A stretch of DNA of 64,000 nt from Pegoplata infirma (lineage: Eukaryota > Arthropoda > Insecta > Diptera > Anthomyiidae), in assembly GCA_963921195.1 (NCBI GenBank), contig OY992537.1:55576313-55640312 (forward strand). Direction: 5' to 3'. The notes under the pieces are model-generated. The model ran no database searches, was not told the DNA's origin, and saw only the letters and a list, made by a program, of their open reading frames with translations. Of the stretch, positions 11,007 to 21,445 are shown piece by piece. Positions within the stretch are counted from its first letter, which is position 1, and each line of letters begins with the position of its first letter. Made by a program: the position numbers and the translations under genes.

Positions 11007-11330
11007 AGTAAAGCTATGTTTACACCATAACACTCAGTCGAATGATTTTCATGATAAAGCAAGATTCTTTTATAGCATAATTTTAGGCATGTAATATATA
11101 TAGGATTGTTACTTAAAAACGACAAAAAACTTTGCATATTGCTAAATTTATAAACTTAAGATTAAATAAATTGTTATATTTGTTTATAATTTTAGAAATA
11201 TGTAAAATTTTTTGTCGCTTTTAAATAAAAGTCAAATATTTACTACATGCCTAAAATTATGCTATAAAAAAATTTAGCTTTTTCATGAAAATCATACGAC
11301 TCAGTGGTATGGCGTAAATATAGCTTAAGT
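11007..11330. mobile_element. Foldback MITE (~320 bp)
   Basis: Left arm AAGCTATGTTTACACCATAA ... AGCATAATTTTAGGCATGTA pairs with TACATGCCTAAAATTATGCT ... GGCGTAAATATAGCTT. Arms are about 105 bp, with a loop of about 110 bp. TSD unclear. Confidence 0.7.
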
Positions 11331-12071
11331 AAACACACAAAAAATTATTGGCTAAAAAATTTCAATTAAATCTATTGATCAACAAAATTTAAATGAGTCA
11401 ATTATGGTTTTGATCAACATTTTTGTTATTTTCTTTAATTAATTAATGAAATTACAAATTTTCAACATACCAGATTTTTTTATACCCTCCAACTACAGTA
11501 TGGTGATATACTCACTTTGTCATTCCATGTGTAACGCATCAAAATATCGGTCGGGGACCCCATAAAGTATATATATTATTGATCTATGATCGATTCGAAG
11601 ACTTTTCTAGAATGTCCGTATGTCCGTCCGTCCGTCTGTATAAGACACGATGCAGGTCAAAATAAAACAGATATACTCGTTAAGTTTGGCAGGAATATGT
11701 ATTTTGGTCCTAGGCAGTTTAAGTTCATAAATGGGCAAAATCGAACCAGGGGGAAAAAAGTTCCCTTGAAGAACTTAACTAACCTCTAAAAAACGCCATA
11801 TTTTCACAGTTTTTTTTTTATTTTTATTAAGCAAATGAAACAATTTGATGCCAGAAAAAGTTCGAGGTCCTGCACTTGGACTTAGGTAATAAAAAAAATA
11901 TTTTTTTTGCCCGCCCCCCTTTTGTGGGCGTGGATTTGAAAAATGTTTTTAAATAATTATTAAATTGTATTGCTTAAGCTTAAAAAGCATAGGTTAGGTT
12001 AGGTTAGAGGTGGCGGAGTCAAAGACTCCTCACATAGACCGGATGGTCCATAGCGAAACCACAATAATTCC

Positions 12072-12332
12072 TCAGCGACGCTGATAGAACGCATTTGTCC
12101 TCATCGCGAATTGTACTATTTGCCTTAGGTCGACATTCGAAACCGTTTCCAAGCTCTCGAAGTCATGTCTTCCTAAAATGTGTAGTCGGGTTCTGGCCAA
12201 AGCAGGACATTGGCAAAGAATATGTTCGACCGTTTCTTCAGTGTTAGGTTCATCGCACCTTCTACAGCTTGCATCAGAAATAAGTCCCATCTTCTTTCTA
12301 TGATAACCTATTTGGCAGTGCCCGGTGATCAC
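12072..12332 (-). pseudogene. LINE C-terminal Cys/His segment
   Basis: Encodes GHCQIGYHRKKMGLISDASC followed by RRCDEPNTEETVEHILCQCP. The CX2C...HX4C pattern is the zinc-binding-like tail that follows RNase H in many I/LOA/R1-type LINE proteins. It ends FAMRTNAFYQRR and stop, about 80 bp before the CTAAC tail. Frame differs from the upstream RNase H piece, so a frameshift lies near 12340-12375. Confidence 0.8.
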
Positions 12333-12374
12333 TCCAGTAAGTACACGGCAGTTCCATCTAGTGAGTGAGAGTAA

Positions 12375-12870
12375 TTACTCGGTTTTTCTTAGATTGTAGC
12401 ATGCCCACAATCTTCTACTGATCGCACTTGTTGTTAGTTCTCTCCACTTTCTATTAGCCATTGCAGTGTTTTGAATGTCGCGTAGCGATCTGAAGTGCTG
12501 GATTGGTGGATCAATATGCACAGAAATACCAATACCATCCGCAGCTTGTTTCGCGAGCTCGTCCGCTCTCTCGTTTCCTTGAATACCTATGTGACCTGGT
12601 ACCCATATTAGTTTCACCTTGTTCATACTCCCTAAACTTTGTAAGTTCTCGAAGCATTCGAAAACTACTTTCGACTTGATGTAAAAGCTTTTAAGAGCTT
12701 TTAGAGCAGCTTGGCTGTCAACGTATATGTTAAATTCTCTGTTTGTCTCATCACCGAACTGTAAAGCCGCCCTGCTTATGCCAGTTTGACCAAAATTCTC
12801 GAGTGGGAAATTCTACGTCGTATTTCCGGTCGAAAATAAGTTTGGGCACTCTGTAATCGGTGGCAATATC
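12375..12870 (-). pseudogene. LINE RNase H domain, internally deleted
   Basis: Shows YVDSQAALKAL (catalytic Asp segment), then LIWVPGHIGIQGNERADELA (H and final Asp segment). Just upstream, FPTREFW-like residues run straight into ISRAALQFGDE, so the N-terminal strands with the first Asp and the AE helix are missing or out of frame. Not expected to be active. Confidence 0.8.
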
Positions 12871-12939
12871 ATTTAAATTGTCCATGTTACTGTGTCCAAA
12901 ATTGCGTTGCCTGAATAAATTTGACTCTTTGAGACGAAG

Positions 12940-13819
12940 GCAGGACTTATAAGCCTCCCCTTTGCAAAGATGTCAATTGGTATCAGGTGCAGAAGCGTGT
13001 CAATAGATTCAGCTGATGTTGTTCTCAGAGCGCCTGTGATGCATAAACCCATGAGACGTTGAATTCTCTGAAATTTTAAGTGCGTCACATTACGCTCCAG
13101 TGCGTTGTACCAGACCATAACACCATACAGTAAGATTGGTCTTACTACAGAAGTATAAATCCAGTAAGTGATCCTTGGTTCCAGTCCCCAAGTTGCGCCA
13201 AACATTTTTTTGCATGCGTGGAAGGCGTTGTATGCCTTCTTGACCCTTTCCTCGGTGTTTTGTTTCCATGACAGTTTACTGTCTAAAATGATTCCTAAAA
13301 ATTTCGCTTGGTTTGATAAAGGAATTCTAACTCCGTTTATATCGACCTTAAACGTCTCTATTTTGTACCTGTTCGTAAAAAGTACCATTTCCGTTTTTTC
13401 CGGGTTAACGTTTAGGCCATTATTATTAGCCCATTTCCACATTTGCCTCAGTGACACTTCCAAAAGTTCCGATACTGTGCCCAAAAAATTTCCACACGAC
13501 ATAATGACAACGTCGTCTGCATAAGCTACCACTGTTGTCCCTTGCGATTTCAACTTCTTTAAAATGGGGTCCACTACCAAAAGCCAGAGTAGTGGTGACA
13601 AAACACCACCCTGTGGCGTTCCTTTTGACGCGTATCTTGTAACCTTTGCTGGTCCCCATTCTGCTGTCACCTCACGACATGATAGCAGTCGACCTATCCA
13701 TTTTATGATACATGGGTTGATCAATGCCGTCTCCATTGCGTTAATTACTGCCTCCATACTGACATTGTTGAAGGCACCTTCAATGTCCAGAAAAGCGGCC
13801 AGTGTAAATTCTTTAATAT
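12940..13819 (-). pseudogene. LINE reverse transcriptase, core and thumb
   Basis: In order: AAFLDIEGAFNNV (motif A, metal-binding Asp), KGTPQGGVLSPLLWLLVV (motif B), VVAYADDVVIMS (motif C, catalytic DD), NPEKTEMVLF and KFLGIILDSKLSW (motifs D/E), RITYWIYTSVVRPILLYGVM (thumb). The polymerase motifs are intact, but the N-terminal half is cut off by the MITE at 13820-14490. The frame is lost near 12950. Confidence 0.9.
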
Positions 13820-14490
13820 CCCGAGTAAAAATAAACATATATAACAATATATAACTTGATACAAACATAATAAATCATATATGATTATACATCGCGTGAG
13901 ATCTTTTCTAAATTTTTTAAATGCAGTCATATGTAGTTATATATAATTTAATCATGATTCGGATTAAAAGGTGTACGGTTGATATAATTATATAAAATTA
14001 TATGAGGGTCAATACAAAATTTGTTTTTCTGTATAATTTAACATAAAATTATATATAGCTTATGCTGTTCCATATAAAACTATATATGTTTCCAATTAAC
14101 CAAAAATTTTCTAAGTTTTTTAGGCAAAGTATAAGAAACTTTTTAAAATGTTCCTAAACATTTCTTGTTAGGGTTATGTATATCACCTATCTGGTTCGAA
14201 GCGTACCCAAACATTTAAATGTTTGGTGAATGTATCGTTGACCTGTGGTGTATCTCAACCCAAACCAAAAAACACCAGGATTTTATATGTTTTTATGCAA
14301 TTAGATCTAATTAGATCCAACAATATATGGCAATGTCTGGTCAAAACTCGGATGAAATCAAATCATATTTTATACAAGTTGATCTTTTTTAATGCAAACA
14401 CATCCACCATTATTCGGATCAAATTGCGTATAAATATATATTGTGTTACATATCATTATATATTGCATCATATCAAAATTTTTACTCGGG
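13820..14490. mobile_element. CCC...GGG-ended MITE inside the RT, 2-bp TSD (AT)
   Basis: 671 bp from CCCGAGTAAAAATAAAC to AAAATTTTTACTCGGG, interior rich in ATATATGATT/TATATAA words. Both flanks show AT. Excising the element with one AT restores a continuous frame between the two RT halves, whereas assuming TA plus one extra terminal base does not. It postdates the LINE insertion. Confidence 0.85.
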
Positions 14491-15230
14491 ATACAAAGAT
14501 TTTTCTATAGTGTTAACTACAGAGTGAAGCGCAGTTTCTATAGATTTTCCCTGTTGATAGGCGTGTTGCGAATCAGAGAGGAAGTGAAAACCTAGATTTT
14601 CTTTTATGAAAAGGTCTAGAATTCTTTCTAGAGTTTTCAAAATAAAAGATGATAAACTAATCGGTCTGTAGTCTTTTGCCATTACGTGATTTAATTTTCC
14701 ACTTTTTGGTATGAAAACCGCCTTAGATTTTCTCCATGATTGCGGAACGTACGTTAGTTGAAGACAAGCAATAAAAATGTCCATTAAGTGAGGTATGATC
14801 TCATTTGCAGTATGTTGCAACATTGCTTGTAAGATTCCATCCGGTCCAGGCGATTTGTAGGGTTTGAAGGAACCTATAGCCCATGCCAGACGTTCTCTCG
14901 AGAACAAGTTTAAAGGACAAGTTAACGGTCCTATATGTTGATTTCCTGAAATCGATGTTTCCCTGCAGCCTGGAAAGTGCGTCCTTAAGAGTACGTCAAC
15001 AGTTTTCTCTGCACTTTCGGTCCATGTTCCATCACCTCTTTTTAGCAAAAGTGGGGGGATGGATTTCTTCGTTAAAATTTTTCTCAGTCTGGCAGCATCT
15101 GTAGTGTGTTCGATTTTACTACAGAGCTCATTCCAGCTGCTCTTTTTCGATTTCCTAATTAGCTTTTTAAAACTCTTAAGTTCTCTCCTGTAAACTGCCC
15201 AGTTATCATCATTGTTGTCTTTCCTTGCGT
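14491..15230 (-). pseudogene. LINE reverse transcriptase, N-terminal half
   Basis: Encodes FKPYKSPGPDGILQAMLQHT (RT block 0/1), VFIPKSGKLNHVMAKDYRPI and SLSSFILKTLERILD (block 2), then SQHAYQQGKSIETAL (block 2a). The frame ends artificially where the MITE begins. A frameshift near 15230 separates it from the upstream linker. Confidence 0.88.
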
Positions 15231-15504
15231 TTTAAAAAGTGTCTGGATATTTTTTCTGTGTTGCGAAAGCTCCTTTGACCACCATGGTGGTTGAATTCTT
15301 TTCTGTCGATACCTTACTGGACAGGCCTTCTCAAATGACTTGATTAGGATTGAAGTAAGGTTGTCATTTTTCCTATCGATATCGAGTTGATTAGTTAGTG
15401 GATTACGTTTCAGTTTTTCTAAATCCGTAATCGCATTCTCCCGAAACATTGCCCAGTTAGCCCTTTCGGGATTTCTGAAAGGTTTATTTATACTTGCGTC
15501 CCCA
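15159..15504 (-). pseudogene. LINE endonuclease-RT linker
   Basis: Encodes FRNPERANWAMFRENAITDL and FEKACPVRYRQKRIQPPWWS followed by KELSQHRKN. The NP..ANW..F and PWW...L motifs lie between APE endonuclease and RT in I/Jockey/R1-type LINEs. The endonuclease domain itself is absent. Frame overlaps the next segment through a frameshift. Confidence 0.8.
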
Positions 15505-15597
15505 AAAAAGCATAATAAGTGAATTTTTAAACATTTACTGCATAGGTTTATGTGTCTACCAAAGACCCCCCCCCCAAAAAAACGCCCCTTCAATTTA

Positions 15598-16266
15598 TTT
15601 TTTTTATTTTTATACCCACTTTGTCATTTCGTGTGTAACACATCGAAATATCGGTCGGGGACCCCACAAAGTATATATAATATTGATCCATGATAGAATA
15701 TAAGACATTCTAGCGATGTCCGTCCGTCCGTCCGTCCGTCCGTCTGTAGAAATAACGATGCAGTCCAAACCAAAAGAGCTAGACCCCTGAAATTGAGCAA
15801 GAATATCTCTTATGTTACTGGTAAGGTTAAGTTCGAAGATGGGCAAAATCGGACAAGGGGGAAAAAAGTTCCCCCTTGAAGAACTAAATGACCCCTGAAA
15901 AATACGATATTTTTACGAGTTTTTTTACATTTTTGCTCAACAAATGTAACATTTGTATGCCATATAATGTTCATAGACCTGCGGTTGGACCAAATGGGCT
16001 AGAAAATTCGATTTTTTTCAGGCCGCCCCCCTTGGGGGCGTGGTAATAGAAATTAATTAAAAATAACAATAAAAATTTATTATTTAAGCGTAAATATCAT
16101 AAACAAATAATTTGTAAACATAAAGAGTGGGGGTACAGGTGTCCCCCACCAACTTCGATAACCCCCCCCCCATCAAAAAAAAAGACGATTTTTTTTTTTT
16201 TTAATTTTAAACGTGTTGGAGGGTATAAAAGATTCGGCACAGCCGAATTTAACACTCTTACTTGTT
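15598..16266 (+). mobile_element. HINE-A, near full length (~0.67 kb)
   Basis: Best plus-strand copy. TTTTATACCCACTTTGTCAT 5' end (slightly shortened), core with ATATCGGTCGGGGACCCCAC, TATATAATATTGATCC, six GTCC units at 15720, GGGGGAAAAAAGTTCCCCCT palindrome at 15857, GGCCGCCCCCCTTGGGGGCG palindrome near 16021, then GTTGGAGGGTATAAAAG, hairpin ATTCGGCACAGCCGAAT, TTAACACTCTTACTTG. No ORF: non-autonomous. Confidence 0.85.
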
Positions 16267-16273
16267 TTTTTTA

Positions 16274-16328
16274 TTGTTGGAGGGTATTATAGATTCGGCA
16301 CAGCCGAATTTAACACTCTCACTTGTTT
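16274..16328 (+). mobile_element. Second HINE-A 3' terminus in tandem
   Basis: GTTGGAGGGTATTATAGATT, hairpin ATTCGGCACAGCCGAAT, TTTAACACTCTCACTTGTTT directly follows the first terminus. It may be the lost 3' end of the interrupted copy 11481-15597: the second HINE would then have inserted just before it. Confidence 0.75.
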
Positions 16329-16329
16329 A

Positions 16330-17085
16330 GCTTCAATTTACTTCTATTTAAATACATTAATTAAAAAAATATACTTTATACTCGGGTTTTACTTTTTTAC
16401 TGTCGCCAACATATCGGAAAGCAAAAAATATTATTTTTTTAATAATTTTTTCATAAGCCTAAAATTTATTTGTTAAATCAATCATTGATTTAATTGACTT
16501 TAAATAAAAAATTGATCAAATTTTTTATCAAAATCGAAAAAGTGATTGATTGAAAAAAAAAAATCAGTTAATTACCTACAATTTGATGATTGTTATAAGA
16601 CTTTTCTTCATCGGAGGAGTTTCAATTAATAAATTAATTGAATCTGCGTTTTTGTTAATTTAAATTTGTTTTCAATTCTTTCTGTGAATGTATTTTATTT
16701 CAGAAAGAAATTTATAAATACTATTTTAAGAAGCCTTCAAAATACCGTTATAACAATTAGTTTTATTCCTTTATTACTTTTTTTTTAAATAATATTATGC
16801 TGTGATGATTTTCTCTTATAAAAATATAAAATTTACATATGAATCCCCACTTAATTGCCTGCGATTTATGTGAATTGTATGTTTGTGTTTATTTGTTGGT
16901 TGATTGTAATTATTTTGGCCCCCAGACAAATCGGTGATTTCCTTGTCCTCCAGTAGCACCGTTCATATAATATCGCTCATTTACTTGTATAACGTCTTAA
17001 CTCAAAAAACGTGATTGTTGAGTTAATAATGCAGAATTATTTGGTTTATCATGATTTATATTGTGTCAAAAATTCGTAATAATAT
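16330..17085. other. AT-rich stretch, no gene recognised
   Basis: ACTCGGGTTTTAC at 16379 resembles an orphan end of the CCC...GGG family. ATTGAT/TTAATTGA repeats run near 16480-16640. At 16980 ATCGCTCATTTACTTGTATA is mirrored near 23725, so it belongs to repeat D surroundings. No coding signal. Confidence 0.4.
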
Positions 17086-17570
17086 CACTGTGCTAGTCGC
17101 AAAAATTAACAAGCTATGGTGCTAGCCGTTGTTCGAAGTTAGCGCTCGTATTCGCGATATTCGCGATTTAAAATTGTAAAGCCTAGGTACACAAAAATTA
17201 AATTTTTATGCTTTTGAGATAGTTTTTAAATATAAATTTAGAAAATGCATTGATTTTTTTGGCGAAAAAAAAATTTTTCCGCGAAAAAAAAAAAAATTCC
17301 CGGAAAAAAAATACGCGAAAAAAAAATTTTTCACGAAAAATTTTGCATCTGTAATGTATCGTATTCTACTCATTTTCATAAATTAATAGCAAAATAAAAA
17401 AAAAAAATTGGAAAAAATATTTCGCGAAAAAAATTCGCAAAAAAAATTTCCGGAAAAAATATTTCCGCGAATATTTTTGTTTTGTTTATTCAATAGAGTT
17501 TAGATGATAAAAATTCAATTGTGTAAATAATATAAAAAAATAAAAAGTTCCGAACAAAGTAAAAAAATTT
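17086..17570. repeat. Repeat D, copy 2 (inverted relative to copy 1)
   Basis: Starts CACTGTGCTAGTCGCAAAAA and continues through GTGCTAGCCGTT, ATTCGCGATATTCGCGATTT, several CGCGAAAAAAAA words and AATAGAGTTTAGATGAT. It is the reverse complement of 1-704 with indels. Confidence 0.6.
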
Positions 17571-17746
17571 TTGATTTTTTTGTTGCTGGAAATATTAGGT
17601 TATATTTTACATACCTGAAAAAGTGTTTTTATGATAAAAATTTAATTTTTTTGGTCCTTTAAAATTTATTTTTATTTTTTTTAAATAACTTTTTTTTTTA
17701 ATTAACTTCAAATTGCAATTAAGGCAAAAAAGATAACACGATAATT
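17571..17746. other. T/A-rich spacer
   Basis: Homopolymeric T and A tracts; no feature supported. Confidence 0.4.
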
Positions 17747-18557
17747 AACAAGTAAGAAAATTATAGTCGGTCAAGACCGACCATATAATACCCTACACCA
17801 GAGTTGGGTCCCAAGTTCAAACATGGACTAATTTGATCTATATTTTGTCAAATCTTTAATAAGTGTAAAAAGCACGCACAAATTAAATTAGAGTGAAGTA
17901 GGCATCTTTTTTTTAACTGAATATCGGGCGAATTTTTCACACGGGCCCTAAGTCCAAAAAAGGTCCGATGATAATCAGATTTGATAAGGTTATTAAAGTA
18001 AGCGTTTAACATACACAAACTGAATTTTAATTAAATATTTTCTATTTTCATGAAATTTGAGAGATTTATGTGAAAATCGGGAAGGTGGTTTGTATGGGGC
18101 TACAAGAAGAACTGGTCCGATTTCTTTAAAATTTGGAATGGTGATTTGTGTAGATAAAACATGATTATCTGAAAACAAATTTTGAAACAAATTTTGAAAA
18201 GATACCTATTAAAATGCGGCTATTAGAGTCATTAGAACCAAAACTAAAGAGGTCCTTTGTATGGGGGCTAGATCTAAATATGGACCGATTTTTTCCAATT
18301 TCAATAGGCTTCATTCTTGAGCCAACAGAGGCTTAAGTATCAAATTTCAAGTCAATTTATTAAAAATTGCGACCTGTATTGTGTTTACACCGTTTACATG
18401 GACAGACAGACGGACGGACTGACATCGCTAAATCGACTCAAAAAGTGATTCTGAGTCGGTATGCTTAAAAGTGAGTCTAGGACCAATATTTCGGGTAGTT
18501 ACAAACATCAGCACAAACCCATTATACCCTGTACCACAGCGTGGTGTAGGGTATAAA
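17747..18557 (-). mobile_element. HINE-C, near full length (~0.81 kb)
   Basis: Minus strand. 5' end TTTTTTATACCCTACACCAC at 18557, GTTTGTAACTACCCGAAATA, TTGGTCCTAGACTCACTTTT, GTCAGTCCGTCCGTCTGTCT near 18420, CCCCATACAAAGGACC. 3' end: hairpin GTCGGTCTTGACCGAC (17768-17783), TATAATTTTCTTACTTGTT. Same architecture as HINE-A/B but a different sequence. Confidence 0.8.
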
Positions 18558-19591
18558 AAATATTTTTTGTTGCTTAAAAATAAGAAAACAAGTGAGAGTG
18601 TTACATTCGGCTGTGCCGAATCTTTTATACCCTCCAAAATGTAAAAAACAAAAAAAAAAAAAATCAATGGCGTCTCTTTTTTTTTTGGTCGGGGGGGTTG
18701 GTGGGAGACATTAGGACTTTGAACCTCTTCTGAAATAAGAATGTTGCATTTGCTTAGCAAAGGTACAAAAAACCCTGCAAAAATTGCGGTTTTTCTTAAG
18801 TTGGTTTTGGTCTTCAAGGGGGAACTTTTTTCCCCCTGGTCCGATTTCGCTCATTTACGAACTTAAACTGCATTGGAACATAAGACATATTCGTGGCAAA
18901 TGTCGGAAGTCTACCTTTTTTATTTTGGACTGCATCGTATTAACTAGAGACGGACGGACGCACATCGCTAGAATGTCTTAGAATCGATCACTGATGATAA
19001 ATATATATACACTCAAAAAAAAAGTTTGTAAAATGACATAAAATCCCCGTGATTTTACGGGGCAGGTTTTGTAAAATATGTACTAGCAAGAATCCCCGTA
19101 ATGTTACGGGGATAATTTGTAAATTGATTTTACAAAAGAAAATGTAAATTTACAATTTTTTTTTTTAAATATTAACTTCAAGGTGAACATTTTTTTTTTG
19201 TAAATTTACAACAAATTTGGTAAATTTACAAAACAAAATTGTAAACTTACAGAAAAAGGTTGTTATTTTACAAAGAAAAAATAGAAAATGAAAAAAAAAA
19301 ATTGTAGATTAACAAATTATTTGGTTAAACTACTGTTTTTACCGCAAAAAAATATTGAAAAACACGTATATTTACAATAAAAATTGTAAGTTTGAAAAAA
19401 AAAAATAAAGTTTACAAAACAAATTGTAAACTTCCAAAAAAGTGTTGTAAATTTACAAAATAAAGTAGAAAATCAAAAACCAAAATTGTAAATTTACAAA
19501 TCGTTTGGTTAAACTACTGTTTTTTATGGCAAAAATTTGTATATTTAAAATAAAAAGTGGTAAATTTACAATTTTTATTGTATATATACAC

Positions 19592-21445
19592 TAGGGTGTC
19601 CCAAAAAAAAAAAGTTGTTCGGGCTCAAGCATAATTTGAAAGCTTATAGGGTAAAGTATTTCTGAGATTTTTTTCAGATTTTTCGGAAAAAGTTATAAGG
19701 TCGCGCAAATCGATTTTTTGCTGAAAATCGGCTTTGCCGACCGTTTTATTAACTTTCTTTATAAAATCGTCAATAGCCACGAGTTTCTTCACTACTGAGC
19801 TAATATTTTTAAAGAAAAATGTCCAAACTTTATTTTTGTGTGCATAAACTATAAGTTTTGGCAACTCTTTTGCTCATTTGGGTACCCTACATTAGTTTTT
19901 TTTGTAAATTTTTCATAAATTTTGAAAATAACGCTTTGTAACTTTTAAAATTTCTATGAAAGTCAAAAAAAGTAATAATGCAGTTTGAAAGATAAATTAA
20001 TTCTCTATAATTTAGCAACAATAATTTTTGAATTTGCTCTTACCGTTCCAGAGTAATACCATTTTAAAGATTTCTATCCATTGCACAAAACTAATAGTAA
20101 AATAATTAACTTCTTATAAAGACCTGAAAAATTAGAGTTTTGGTCAGTAACAGAAATGTGAGAAGGTGGATCCTTAAGATTCTTTGATGCTGAACACAAA
20201 ACTGCTTTTAGCAACTCCCTAACAAGTCACGTTTGGTGGTAATTTAGGGCAGTAGGTCAAAATGTCCGTCCGTCCGGCTGTATAAGACACGATGGAGTCA
20301 AAAATAAAAGAGATAGACTACTGATGTTAGGCACGAATATGGCTTATGGTCATAGGAAGGTTATCTTTACAAATGGGAAAAATCGGTCAAGGGGGAAAAA
20401 AGTTGCCCCTTGAAGAATCAACAAATAACGTGTTTTTTTACATTAAATTTTGTATTTTTGTTAAAAAAAATAAAACTTTTTTGTAAAAGAAGATGTATAA
20501 AGTCATGTATCTGCGCCTAGGAAATAAGAAAATGCTTATTTTCGGCTCGCCCCATTTTGTGGGTTCGGATTTATTCAAATAATGATAAAAATTTGATTAC
20601 TTCAGTGGAAAAAGCACAATGAATGTATTGGTAATATTTATCGCGAGGGGAAAGGTCTCCCCTTAAGGCCGCCGCTTGGGACCACCGCGACGGCCTTGTC
20701 AAAAAACATTTTTATATATATTTTTTTAATTTTTTTACATATTGCAGGGCATAAAATATTCTGCACAACCGAATTTAACACTTTTGTTTGTTATTTCTGA
20801 AAGCTGCATCTCATAGTCCCGGTATTCAGCTTTTAGACCCATCATATATAGCCTATTTACAAGTTTTTACCTTTAGATATTAACTAGTGGAAGACAATAT
20901 CTTTTTTAAATTCAATATTTTATTTTATTATTAGTTTTATACAATGGGTTGAAAGCTTTAAAATGTTATTACTTTGGAACGGTAAGAGCGAATTCAAAAA
21001 TTATTGTTGCTAAATTTTAGAGAACTAATTTATCTTTAAAACTGCATTATTACTTTTTTTGACTTTCATAGAAATTTTAAAAGTTACAAAGCGTTATTTT
21101 CAAAATTTATGAAAAATTTACGAAAAAATCTTATGTAGGGTACCCAAATGAGCAAAAGAGTTGCCAAAACTTAAAGTTTATGCACACAAAAATAAAGTTT
21201 GGACATTTTTCTTTAAAAATATTACCTCAGTAGTGAAGAAACTCGTGGCTATTGACGATTTTATAAAGAAAGTTAATAAAACGGTCGGCAAAGCCGATTT
21301 TCAGCAAAAAATCGATTTGCGCGACCTTAAAAACTTTTCCGAAAAATCTGAAAAAAAATCTCAAAAATACTTTGCCCTATAAGCTTTTAAATTATGCTTG
21401 AGCACCCAAAAAAATCGAATAAAGGTTTTATTTTGGGACGCCCTA
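19592..21445. mobile_element. hAT-like foldback, 8-bp TSD ATATACAC
   Basis: TIR TAGGGTGTCCCAAAA / TTTTGGGACGCCCTA; exact duplications ATATACAC at 19584-19591 and 21446-21453. Arms of ~500 bp are highly similar (for example GTTATTACTTTGGAACGGTA on the right, mirrored at 20045). TAGGG ends and 8-bp TSD point to hAT. The loop is filled by HINE-A 20258-20791. Mirrored ~75-codon frames (TTG start) in both arms encode the same VYAHKNKVWTFFFKN-type peptide; see the rejected list. Confidence 0.88.
20258..20791 (+). mobile_element. HINE-A copy inside the hAT loop, 5'-truncated
   Basis: Starts at the GTCCGTCCGTCCGGCTGTAT microsatellite, carries GGGGGAAAAAAGTTGCCCCT, CGCCCCATTTTGTGGG-type words, then GCAGGGCATAAAATATTCTG, a decayed hairpin (TTCTGCACAACCGAA) and TTTAACACTTTTGTTTG. 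The conserved 5' core is missing. Confidence 0.75.

Larger units (their letters stand above)
11992..15504 (-). mobile_element. 5'-truncated LINE (RT + RNase H, I/LOA-like), 10-bp TSD
   Basis: Minus-strand non-LTR retrotransposon. The duplication AAAAAGCATA is at 11982-11991 and 15505-15514. Its 3' tail is not poly(A) but about three CTAAC units (plus strand GGTTAGGTTAGGTTAG). The 5' end falls just after the endonuclease domain, as usual for 5' truncation. Net length without the nested MITE is about 2.84 kb. Order: EN-RT linker, RT, RNase H, Cys/His segment. Frameshifts near 15230 and 12950, an RNase H deletion and the MITE make it dead. RNase H argues for I/LOA-type rather than Jockey or CR1. 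Confidence 0.88.
11481..15597 (+). mobile_element. HINE-A copy split by a LINE
   Basis: 5' end TATACCCTCCAACTACAGTA at 11481, core ATCGGTCGGGGACCCCATAA, GTCCGTCCGTCCGTCTG microsatellite (11622), AGTTCCCTTGAAGAAC, GCCCGCCCCCC...GGGCGTGG. It runs to 11991 and resumes after the LINE at 15505/15515 (AAGTGAATTTTTAAAC..., a C-run and AACGCCCC), then abuts the next HINE-A. The 3' hairpin is lost at that junction. Confidence 0.75.

Noticed and set aside
11992..12010. Telomeric TTAGG tract or fusion relic
   Set aside because: Only about three units, placed exactly at the LINE 3' end inside a 10-bp target duplication.
13168..13854. Plus-strand open frames over the LINE
   Set aside because: Antisense shadows of the reverse transcriptase, which shows FLDIEGAF, TPQGGVLSPL and YADD on the minus strand.
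19625..21382. Mirrored frames in the hAT foldback as two real genes
   Set aside because: They use TTG starts, lie in inverted arms of one element and differ by residue-changing substitutions; kept only as an observation.
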